A stretch of DNA of 39,009 nucleotides from Arcicella sp. (GTDB lineage Bacteria; Bacteroidota; Bacteroidia; Cytophagales; Spirosomataceae). The DNA lies in contig JALONS010000005.1 in the NCBI GenBank assembly GCA_025454855.1, forward strand, positions 1 to 39,009, given 5' to 3'. Both the position numbers and the translations under genes were made by a program. Positions within the stretch are counted from its first letter, which is position 1, and every line of letters starts with the position of its first letter. Shown here one piece after another: positions 10,606-17,391 of the stretch. A model generated the notes under the pieces. The model was given only the letters and a program-made list of their open reading frames with translations. It was not told where the DNA came from and searched no databases.

Positions 10606-10872
10606 CTAATGATTTGCTCTAATGGTTTGAGTGATTCTCTGCCATAAAACATAAATTTCGTCTTCACTGAGACCTTCCGCTGTTATTTTATGCGGATTTA
10701 ATACTTTGTTTCGAGCCATTTCTATGTCATACGCTTTGTATGGGTATTTTTCCAGAAAGGTCTCCCAAAAAATAGAGATAACTCTATTATTTGGCGAGTG
10801 AACCCACTCTGAAAAATGTGAGTCAGTAGCAAAATCTTCGGAATGGTATTCTTCGTATTTTTGAAAATTCAT
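10606..10872 (-). CDS. Stand-alone FecR-type anti-sigma N-terminal domain (mini anti-sigma)
   Basis: This 88-residue protein is soluble, with no signal peptide or membrane helix. It resembles the cytoplasmic sigma-binding N-terminus of Bacteroidota FecR proteins: EDFATDSHFSEWV, then an aromatic FWETFLEKYP helix, an IEMARNKVLNP segment, and LSEDEIYVLWQRI just before where the membrane helix normally begins. It stops there (TIRANH). The 126 bp to SusC show no remnant of a membrane segment or periplasmic FecR domain. It lies exactly where fecR usually sits, between an ECF sigma gene and susC. The ATG at 10872 is preferred; a GTG at 10878 is in frame. The family call is from remembered family patterns and needs a profile search; an unrelated small helical protein remains possible. 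Confidence 0.6.
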   Translation of the reverse strand: MNFQKYEEYHSEDFATDSHFSEWVHSPNNRVISIFWETFLEKYPYKAYDIEMARNKVLNPHKITAEGLSEDEIYVLWQRITQTIRANH

Positions 10873-10997
10873 TGCCACTTTTATTATTTTTTTAAGTTTA
10901 TTTTGTACTTTATTTCAAAAGCGAGGAAGGTGTTTTTTCTACTCATTATATTGAACTAAAAATAATTTAATCTATAAAAATGAGAATTTGATAAACG

Positions 10998-11032
10998 AAA
11001 AAAGCCCGACTTGTCGCAAATCGGGCTTTTTT
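10998..11032 (-). terminator. Intrinsic terminator downstream of the ECF sigma gene
   Basis: A perfect 12-bp stem (AAAAAAGCCCGA at 10998-11009 with its complement at 11021-11032) and an 11-nt loop. On the minus strand the stem ends in a T-run, so it stops sigma-gene transcripts before the small anti-sigma-like gene; the A/T arms make it potentially bidirectional. It implies a separate promoter for the downstream genes, but I found no good TAnnTTTG in 10879-10997. Confidence 0.9.
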
Positions 11033-11045
11033 TATTCACAAAAAA

Positions 11046-11654
11046 TTATACAAATGCCATTTTTTCAGGCGAAATATGTTCTTTCAGTATTTTTAATGCT
11101 CCAAATATCAAGTTATAAACTGACTGTGGGTTGATATTCATAGCGTTTGAAATTTCATCAGTATCCATGTCTTGAAAATACTTAAGAGAAACGGCTTCTC
11201 TTTGGCGTTTTGTCAGGTATCTAAATGAAGTACTAAGATTATCAGCTAATGACTTTTCCTCTTCAAAAGCTACTAAACGATGCTCGTGAGAACCAATATA
11301 ATCAGGGTTTTCCAAGTAATAAGCCTCATAATGTTGCGTATGACGTTGGTTTGTTTCGATGTGTCTAACCAATTTACGTTTAATAGAAGCCATCAGGTAA
11401 AATCTAACGGAGGTAGTTTCTCCTAAATTTTGGTGATTTTTCCAAAGCTCAACGAATAAATCATGTAAGCAATCCTTAATCAGCTCACGGTCGGGGGTGA
11501 TGCTGGTACTGTAGTTATAAAGGAATGATACATAATTCTGATAAATCTGTGTAAATGCTGCGTGATTTCCTTGACGGAACTCATTCCACATCACCACATC
11601 ATCACTATTTTTTGGGTTAATCAACATAATTTTATTTTGGTTAAAAAGTACCAT
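11046..11654 (-). CDS. ECF-type RNA polymerase sigma factor
   Basis: An extracytoplasmic-function sigma factor of about 200 residues. Region 2 covers NEFRQGNHAAFTQIYQNY through IKDCLHDLFVELWKN (about residues 25-75), where it binds core polymerase and the -10 element. Region 4 covers the C-terminal helix-turn-helix RYLTKRQREAVSLKYF through PQSVYNLIFGALKILKE. Its position, upstream of a FecR-N-like gene and a SusC/SusD pair on the same strand, suggests it controls that uptake locus, as in Fec-like trans-envelope signalling. The start could be ATG at 11654 or ATG at 11627; the latter trims nine residues and still keeps region 2. A terminator follows it at once, so it is a monocistronic unit. 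Confidence 0.9.
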   Translation of the reverse strand: MVLFNQNKIMLINPKNSDDVVMWNEFRQGNHAAFTQIYQNYVSFLYNYSTSITPDRELIKDCLHDLFVELWKNHQNLGETTSVRFYLMASIKRKLVRHIETNQRHTQHYEAYYLENPDYIGSHEHRLVAFEEEKSLADNLSTSFRYLTKRQREAVSLKYFQDMDTDEISNAMNINPQSVYNLIFGALKILKEHISPEKMAFV

Positions 11655-11681
11655 TTTCACTCAGATAAGTATTATTTATCA

Positions 11682-11713
11682 TAAAGATATATTAAAAAAA
11701 TATGACTATTCAA
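11682..11713 (-). promoter_or_regulatory. Possible promoter of the ECF sigma gene
   Basis: On the minus strand TTG (11711-11713) is followed after 21 nt by TATCTTTA (11682-11689), a 7-of-8-like match to the TAnnTTTG element with roughly the expected spacing. It ends 28 nt upstream of the ATG at 11654. Confidence 0.4.
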
Positions 11714-11733
11714 GGGTTTTATTGAATATTTTT

Positions 11734-11759
11734 CCGTAAACGTTTACGGAAACGTTTAC
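11734..11759. promoter_or_regulatory. Tandem LacI-family-like operator
   Basis: CCGTAAACGTTTACGG (11734-11749) is a perfect 16-bp palindrome. It is followed at once by a second AAACGTTTAC core (11750-11759), with the two symmetry centres 12 bp apart. GTAAACGTTTAC has the central CG and symmetric arms typical of LacI/GalR operators. It lies about 60-85 bp upstream of the predicted sigma-gene start site and about 245 bp before the amidohydrolase ATG. No LacI-type regulator gene is in the window. The rest of 11661-12001 shows only AT-rich sequence and the promoter at 11880. Confidence 0.6.
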
Positions 11760-11879
11760 AGCCAAAAATATTTTTTTTTGACGTTCAATAAGTAATTACA
11801 AATTGATTTCACCCAATTTTTTAGAAAATAGAACATAAACAACTTTTGCCATATTGAGTTTTCTCTATAATGTCTTATA

Positions 11880-11887
11880 TAGATTTG
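11880..11887 (+). promoter_or_regulatory. Possible -7 element of the amidohydrolase operon
   Basis: TAGATTTG matches TAnnTTTG. A TTG at 11854-11856 lies 23 nt upstream, slightly wide. It would give a leader of about 110 nt. The sequence running out of the element (TTTGCCCAGCC) is identical to that at the 16834 element. Confidence 0.4.
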
Positions 11888-12001
11888 CCCAGCCATTTTT
11901 TTAAAATCATGGTAACAAATGCAGGTTTTCTGAGTAGGATATTCTATTTTAGTCTTTCTTTTTAAGAAAATTATTCATCACTACCAAAAATCAAATAACC
12001 A

Positions 12002-15000
12002 ATGAAAAAACTGTTTATCGCATTACTCAGTGTTCTTATATTGAGTCCCACCCTGTATGCTCAAACCCAAACCTTTCCCCGAAATGGAGTACAAGATGAA
12101 AGAGTAGATTTGTACGCTTTTACCAATGCTACCATTGTTACAGATGCTAATACCGTTCTGGAAGGAGCAACCCTCATCATTAGAGGTTCATTGATAGAAT
12201 CAGTTGGAAAGGGTATTGCTATCCCATTAGGTGCGACCGTTGTGGATTTGAAGGGTAAAAGAATTTATCCATCCTTAGTAGAGGCGTATGCTAACTACGG
12301 TGTACCCGAAGCCAAGCGGGAGGGTTTTGGCGGTTTCAGAGGAGACCCGCAGTTTGAATCTAAGAAAAAAGGGGCCTATAACTGGAATCAAGCCATTTTA
12401 CCCGAAAACGATGCCGCTAATTTATTTACTATTAATACTACAGCCGCCGAAGAGTTGCGTAAAATGGGCTTTGGAGCGGCGATTTCGCACGTGCAAGATG
12501 GAATCGTGCGGGGAACTTCCGCTTTGGTAGCCCTTACTGATGGAAGAGACCAAGAAGCCTTATTGAAAAGTAGAGTATCATCACATTATTCCTTTTCAAA
12601 AGGTACATCTACTCAAGATTATCCTAACTCATTGATGGGGTCGGTGGCTTTGCTTCGCCAAACGTACTTAGATGCCGATTGGTATAAAAAAACAAAAGGC
12701 AAAGCAGAGTTTAATATCTCGTTGGATGCTTTCAATAACAATCAAGGTATTCCGCAAGTCTTTGAAGTGGGTGATAAATTAGGGGTTCTCAGAGCCAATA
12801 AGATTGGTAAAGAATTCGGAATACAATACATTATTAAAGGAATGGGCGACGAATACCAACGGCTTGATGAAGTGAAAGCCATTGGTGCTAATTTGATTTT
12901 GCCCCTAAATTTTCCTACTACTCCCGATGTAGAAGACCCATACGATGCCAGTGTGGTATCTTTAGCCGATATGAAACACTGGGAAATGGCACCTGCCAAT
13001 GCTGGTATCTTGGCAAAAGCGGGTATAAACTTTGCCTTGACTACGGCTAATCTGAAATCAAAAACTGACTTTTGGGGAAATCTTCGCAAAGCCATTGAGA
13101 ACGGTTTAGATGAAAAAACAGCTTTGGCTTCTTTAACTTCTACGCCAGCATCCATACTAAAAGTAGATAATATGGTTGGGGCATTAAAGGCAGGAATGTT
13201 AGCCAATTTCCTGATTACCTCTGATAATTTATTTAAAGATGGTAACGTAATCTACGAAAACTGGGTAAAAGGTAAACGCTACGTTTTATCGGATATGTCG
13301 GTGAAAGATTTGCGTGGTGTGTATGATTTGACCGTTGGCAACAATAATAAATTGAAGTTGAATATTACAGGAAAAGTAGATAAACCTGAATACCAAATTG
13401 TGGTAACTGATTCGGTGAAAGTTACTCCCAAAGTGAGTCGTTCAAATGATTTATTGACGATACTAATGAAATTAGATGCCAAGAAAGAAAAAGGAGATTC
13501 TCGGATTAGTGCTTATTACGACGGTAAGAATATAAAAGGAGACGGAGTAGATGCTGAAGGAAAGCCTCTAACTTTTGTGGCTACCTTTAAGGAAGCTATT
13601 AAAGAAACGCCCGCAAAATTGGATACTGCTAAAAAAGCAAAAATTGAGATAGGTAAAATTGTTTATCCATTTAATGGCTACGGAAGCGAAGAAAAACCAA
13701 AAGCTGAAACGATTTTAGTAAAAAATGCTACCGTTTGGACAAATGAATCTACGGGAATCGTTCAGAATGCGGATGTATTAATTCAGAATGGAAAAATTGC
13801 TCAATTTGGCAAAAATCTATCCAGTGTAGGTGCGAAAGTGATTGACGGAACGGGTAAACATTTGACCAACGGTATTTTTGATGAACACTCACACATTGCC
13901 CTGATTGCCGTAAATGAAGGAACTCAGTCGGTGACAGCAGAAGTTAGAATGGAGGATGTAGTCAATTCTGAAGATATTAACATCTATCGTCAGTTGGCAG
14001 GTGGTGTTACTTCATCACAACTTTTACATGGTTCGGCAAACTGTATTGGTGGACAATCGGCAATCATTAAATTAAAATGGGGTGAAGCTCCTGATGCCCT
14101 AAAAATTCCGAACATGGATGGTTTTATTAAATTTGCTTTGGGCGAAAACGTAAAGCAAGCCAATTGGGGCGACCGTGCCAGAATCCGTTTCCCTCAAACC
14201 AGAATGGGCGTTGAGCAGATTATGATGGATGCTTTCCTAAGAGCAAAAGAATACGAAAAAGCCATGAAAAATCCTGCGGGTTTACCAGTAAGAAGAGATT
14301 TAGAATTAGACGCTTTAGTAGAAATTTTGAACAAAAAACGTTTTATTACTTGCCACTCTTACGTACAATCTGAAATTAATATGTTGATGAAAGTGGCAGA
14401 TTCTTTAGGATTTAAAGTAAATACGTTCACCCATATTTTGGAAGGTTACAAAGTGGCGGATAAAATGAAAGCACACGGTGCGAGTGGCTCTACGTTCTCT
14501 GACTGGTGGGCTTACAAAATGGAAGTAAAAGAAGCAATTCCATTTAATGCTGCCTTGATGACAAAAGTAGGCGTGAACACTTCTATTAATTCGGATGATG
14601 CAGAGATGGCTCGCAGATTAAATCAAGAAGCGGCTAAAACTGTTATGTACGGTGGCATGAGTGAGGAGGAAGCATGGAAAATGGTAACGTTGAACCCTGC
14701 AAAAATGATGCACTTGGATAATCGTTTAGGAAGTATTAAAGTAGGAAAAGATGCAGACGTGGTACTTTGGAATAATAACCCCCTGTCTGTTTATGCTAAA
14801 CCTGAGAAAGTTATTATCGACGGAGCTGTTTATTTCGACATTGAAAAAGATAAACAACTCAGAGCTAATATTGCCGCCGAACGTAACAGAATTATTCAAA
14901 AAATGTTAATGGCTAAAGCTGGTGGAGCTGCTACCGCCAAACCAGAAATGAAAAGACCAAGACAGTTTTATTGCAATTCGGAAGGAGACATAAACGAAGA

Positions 15001-15058
15001 ATCAGGAGCTTTCAAAGCATTTGGTACTTTGAATATCCAAGATGGTTGTGGTAAGTAG
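12002..15058 (+). CDS. Secreted double amidohydrolase-family protein (N-half metal site lost)
   Basis: This 1018-residue exported protein has a signal peptide ending about residue 20 (LYAQTQ). It contains two amidohydrolase-fold units. The C-terminal unit (about 565-985) keeps a complete metal-site set: His629 and His631 in DEHSHI, His785 in TCHSY, His811 in FTHILEG, and Asp865 in INSDDAE. This resembles imidazolonepropionase/dipeptidase-like hydrolases of the superfamily. In the N-terminal unit (about 25-440) the position expected to read PGLxDxHxH reads PSLVEAYANYG, so the metal ligands are gone; it still ends in the usual TSTPASILKVDNMVGALKAGM sequence. About 120 residues link the halves. 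It probably acts in the periplasm on a cyclic amide or peptide-like bond; the substrate is unknown. The next gene, 54 bp downstream, encodes a paralogue. Confidence 0.88.
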   Translation: MKKLFIALLSVLILSPTLYAQTQTFPRNGVQDERVDLYAFTNATIVTDANTVLEGATLIIRGSLIESVGKGIAIPLGATVVDLKGKRIYPSLVEAYANYGVPEAKREGFGGFRGDPQFESKKKGAYNWNQAILPENDAANLFTINTTAAEELRKMGFGAAISHVQDGIVRGTSALVALTDGRDQEALLKSRVSSHYSFSKGTSTQDYPNSLMGSVALLRQTYLDADWYKKTKGKAEFNISLDAFNNNQGIPQVFEVGDKLGVLRANKIGKEFGIQYIIKGMGDEYQRLDEVKAIGANLILPLNFPTTPDVEDPYDASVVSLADMKHWEMAPANAGILAKAGINFALTTANLKSKTDFWGNLRKAIENGLDEKTALASLTSTPASILKVDNMVGALKAGMLANFLITSDNLFKDGNVIYENWVKGKRYVLSDMSVKDLRGVYDLTVGNNNKLKLNITGKVDKPEYQIVVTDSVKVTPKVSRSNDLLTILMKLDAKKEKGDSRISAYYDGKNIKGDGVDAEGKPLTFVATFKEAIKETPAKLDTAKKAKIEIGKIVYPFNGYGSEEKPKAETILVKNATVWTNESTGIVQNADVLIQNGKIAQFGKNLSSVGAKVIDGTGKHLTNGIFDEHSHIALIAVNEGTQSVTAEVRMEDVVNSEDINIYRQLAGGVTSSQLLHGSANCIGGQSAIIKLKWGEAPDALKIPNMDGFIKFALGENVKQANWGDRARIRFPQTRMGVEQIMMDAFLRAKEYEKAMKNPAGLPVRRDLELDALVEILNKKRFITCHSYVQSEINMLMKVADSLGFKVNTFTHILEGYKVADKMKAHGASGSTFSDWWAYKMEVKEAIPFNAALMTKVGVNTSINSDDAEMARRLNQEAAKTVMYGGMSEEEAWKMVTLNPAKMMHLDNRLGSIKVGKDADVVLWNNNPLSVYAKPEKVIIDGAVYFDIEKDKQLRANIAAERNRIIQKMLMAKAGGAATAKPEMKRPRQFYCNSEGDINEESGAFKAFGTLNIQDGCGK

Positions 15059-15112
15059 GAGTTAGGGATTAACATAATATTTTAAAGAAAAGCATTAAAA
15101 TTGAATAAAATC

Positions 15113-16408
15113 ATGAAATACATATATATAGTGGTATTGAGTTTTTTAACGAATACCATTTTTGCTCAAAATCAAGCGGCTGGAAGTCCGCAAACGAAAC
15201 CAATTGCGTTGGTAGGAGCGACCATTCACACCGCTGCGGGTCAAGTTATTGAAAACGGGGTAATTGTTTTTGATAAAGGTATTATTACCGCCGTAGGAGG
15301 TGCAGGAACAGCTTATGATAAAACCAAAACCGAAACCATTGATGTAGCGGGCAAAAAGATTTACCCTGGTTTGATATCGCCAGCTAATGAGATTGGACTG
15401 GTGGAAATAAACTCCGTGCGGGCTACAAGCGATGTGACAGAAGTAGGAGGAATCAACCCTCACGTAAGGGCTTTGATTGCTTACAATACTGATTCAGAGT
15501 TGATTCCGACTGTTAGAAGTAACGGAATTTTAATAACACAAGCTACCCCAAAAGGAGATATTGTAGCGGGGATGTCATCTATCATGCAAATGGACGGTTG
15601 GAACTGGGAAGATGCCGTATTGAAAAAAGACGATGGTATTCATCTAAACTGGGTAGGTTATTTCAAACGTGAAATTGATTTTACTAATTTCAGTGCTACT
15701 ACGAAGAAAAACGACAAAAGAGATGATATGCTTCGTGAATTGGATAAGACTTTCAACGATGCCATTGCGTATGCTCAAGTAAAAAATCCAACGGTTACAA
15801 ATGTGAAAATGGAAGCTATGCGTGGTTTGTTTGATGGGTCTAAAATCCTGTATATTAGTGCTGATTACGGAAAAGAAATCATTGAAGCCGCACAGTTTGC
15901 AAAAGCCAAAGGAGTTAAAAACATGGTTATCATCGGTGGGGAAGAAGCTCTTTTAGCAGCAGATTTCTTAAAAGAAAATAATATTCCTGTGATTGTAAAT
16001 ACTACGCATCGCTTACCAAATAATGTAGATGACGATACAGACATTGCTTATAAACTACCTCAGTTATTAGCTCAAAAAGGTATATTAGTGGGTTTAGCAT
16101 ATATAGGTTTAAATTGGCGAACTCGTAATCTTCCGTTCTTGGCGGGTACTGTGGCAGGTTATGGCATGGATAAAGAAGACGCACTGAAATTAATCACCGC
16201 TAATAATGCCAAAATTTTAGGCATTGATAAAATGGTTGGTACTTTGCAAGTGGGTAAACACGCCACACTCATCGTATCGACAGGAGATGTGTTAGATATG
16301 CGAACGGCAAAAGTAGAACACGCTTTTATACAAGGTAAAAAGGTAGATTTAGATGATAAACAAAAGCGTCTCTACCGAAAATATGCCGAAAAGTACGGAA
16401 CGAAATAG
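15113..16408 (+). CDS. Secreted amidohydrolase-like protein lacking the HxH metal motif
   Basis: 431 residues from ATG at 15113 (MKYIYIVVLSFL), which starts a clear signal peptide ending near FAQNQ; an in-frame TTG at 15101 is less likely. The fold is recognisable from the N-terminal beta-sandwich pieces (ALVGATIHTAAGQVIENG, VAGKKIYPGL) and the C-terminal LITANNAKILGIDKMVGTLQVGKHATLIVS block. The metal site is not: after YPGL comes ISPANEIGL instead of DxHxH. It resembles the inactive first half of the upstream protein in layout (a GI...I..G.S......DG...A.LK pattern) more than an active enzyme. It follows in the same operon with 54 bp between, so a partner or scaffold role for the active domain is a reasonable inference. 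Confidence 0.85.
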   Translation: MKYIYIVVLSFLTNTIFAQNQAAGSPQTKPIALVGATIHTAAGQVIENGVIVFDKGIITAVGGAGTAYDKTKTETIDVAGKKIYPGLISPANEIGLVEINSVRATSDVTEVGGINPHVRALIAYNTDSELIPTVRSNGILITQATPKGDIVAGMSSIMQMDGWNWEDAVLKKDDGIHLNWVGYFKREIDFTNFSATTKKNDKRDDMLRELDKTFNDAIAYAQVKNPTVTNVKMEAMRGLFDGSKILYISADYGKEIIEAAQFAKAKGVKNMVIIGGEEALLAADFLKENNIPVIVNTTHRLPNNVDDDTDIAYKLPQLLAQKGILVGLAYIGLNWRTRNLPFLAGTVAGYGMDKEDALKLITANNAKILGIDKMVGTLQVGKHATLIVSTGDVLDMRTAKVEHAFIQGKKVDLDDKQKRLYRKYAEKYGTK

Positions 16409-16420
16409 TGATAAATACTC

Positions 16421-16450
16421 AAAAGGATGCCAATTTGGTATCCTTTTTTT
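16421..16450 (+). terminator. Intrinsic terminator of the amidohydrolase operon
   Basis: AAAAGGATGCC pairs with GGTATCCTTTT (one G-T pair) around the loop AATTT, followed by a run of T to 16450. It begins 12 bp after the stop codon. Confidence 0.9.
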
Positions 16451-16735
16451 GTGTATTACTCACCCAAAAATGGGATAATGGTATGATTTTTGTTCCATTA
16501 TTAGCAGTTCAAAATTTGTAAATATTTCATCTCGAGGCTCGTATTACAGCGAGAATTTAGGTAAATATGTGAATATTGGGCATTTTTAGAAATGCTTTTA
16601 GTGTTCGGCACGTATTTTGTGCAAAAGTGTTAGACAAGTTCTTTTAGTACGTAATATCTTTCCGCCAAAAAGATTTAGCTTTTACAGCTTTTGTTTTGAG
16701 ATTGTTAAAGACTCTCAGTAGTCATTATAATAACT

Positions 16736-16792
16736 AACCTCATAAAATCATTGGTCGGAATCCATATTCATCAGTGAGTTTATGAGGTTTTT
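16736..16792 (+). terminator. Terminator-like hairpin with a long loop
   Basis: AACCTCATAAA (16736-16746) pairs perfectly with TTTATGAGGTT (16779-16789), followed by more T residues. The 32-nt loop is long for a simple terminator and could hold internal structure, so a small structured RNA end is an alternative. Confidence 0.6.
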
Positions 16793-16833
16793 CCATTATT
16801 CACTGTCATGTTTTAAGAAATTAACCATTAATT

Positions 16834-16841
16834 TATATTTG
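16834..16841 (+). promoter_or_regulatory. Possible -7 promoter element in the leader region
   Basis: TATATTTG is a full match to TAnnTTTG and continues as CCCAGCC, the same extension seen at 11880-11891. Transcription from here would meet the terminator at 17094-17148 after roughly 250-300 nt, well before the giant gene. Confidence 0.45.
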
Positions 16842-17093
16842 CCCAGCCCAAATCATTAATACATTAAGTTCGGTATTTTAAAATTATTAATCTCCGAAAG
16901 TACATTCCTAAGTAATTAATTTTCAAAACTTGAATTTTTAAAAGCCTTTTTAGGCTTGGTTATATTCTATTGCCTCTTCAGGAGGTAAACATCATACCTT
17001 ACAACAATAAACAATGAGTCAAACAACTACCGCCATAGTTGATTCTCGTAGAAAAACCACTATGTGGTACCTTTCTTACGTTGAATTAGAGAC

Positions 17094-17148
17094 AAGCACA
17101 TCAAAGCAAATTGCTGTTTTTCAGCGGTTTGTCTTGATGTGCTTTTTT
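17094..17148 (+). terminator. Strong intrinsic terminator/attenuator candidate
   Basis: AAGCACATCAA (17094-17104) pairs with TTGATGTGCTT (17134-17144). Inside it CAAATTGCTG pairs with CAGCGGTTTG (two G-T pairs) around a TTTTT loop. One mismatch and one G-T pair join the two stems into a nearly continuous 23-position helix, followed by a T-run. It sits 244 bp before the giant gene's first possible start, so it could attenuate that gene or end a separate small RNA. Confidence 0.8.
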
Positions 17149-17391
17149 TATTTTACAACCTATTTCTATCAGTTCTCGAAAGGATTAAATCATCCATATC
17201 ATCGTATAAATATCGCTTTTAATAAAAGATTTTGGCGGTATAAACATATACTTTTCAAGGCTCATTTGATGGGTTTTAGTAGTGGTTGAATAGCATTGAA
17301 ATTTGTAAGCTACCAGAAGTTCATATTTTAAGTAATTGAAAATGAGCTTTTTAAGAAATAATTTGAAATAATATACTTTAATAATTGAGCT

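Larger units (their letters stand above)
16451..17391 (+). other. Long non-coding/leader region before the giant gene
   Basis: About 0.94 kb without a convincing gene. It holds a terminator-like hairpin (16736-16792), a promoter-like element (16834-16841), a small AAGCC/GGCTT hairpin (16942-16957), an AGGAGG at about 16980 that precedes no ATG at usual spacing, an ACCAC/GTGGT hairpin (17056-17068), and a strong intrinsic terminator (17094-17148). The layout suits one or two short RNAs, or an attenuated 5' leader of the giant gene. A 91-codon open frame from 17014 runs straight through the terminator and is probably not a gene. Confidence 0.5.

Noticed and set aside
16736-16792. tRNA or known structured RNA (GGTCGGAATCC looks faintly like a T-arm)
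   Set aside because: No acceptor stem, D-arm or anticodon arm can be drawn around it. The segment fits better as the loop of a hairpin.
17014-17289. 91-codon plus-strand frame in the leader region
   Set aside because: It passes straight through a strong intrinsic terminator hairpin and its translation resembles no family I know. A short leader peptide at its start cannot be excluded.
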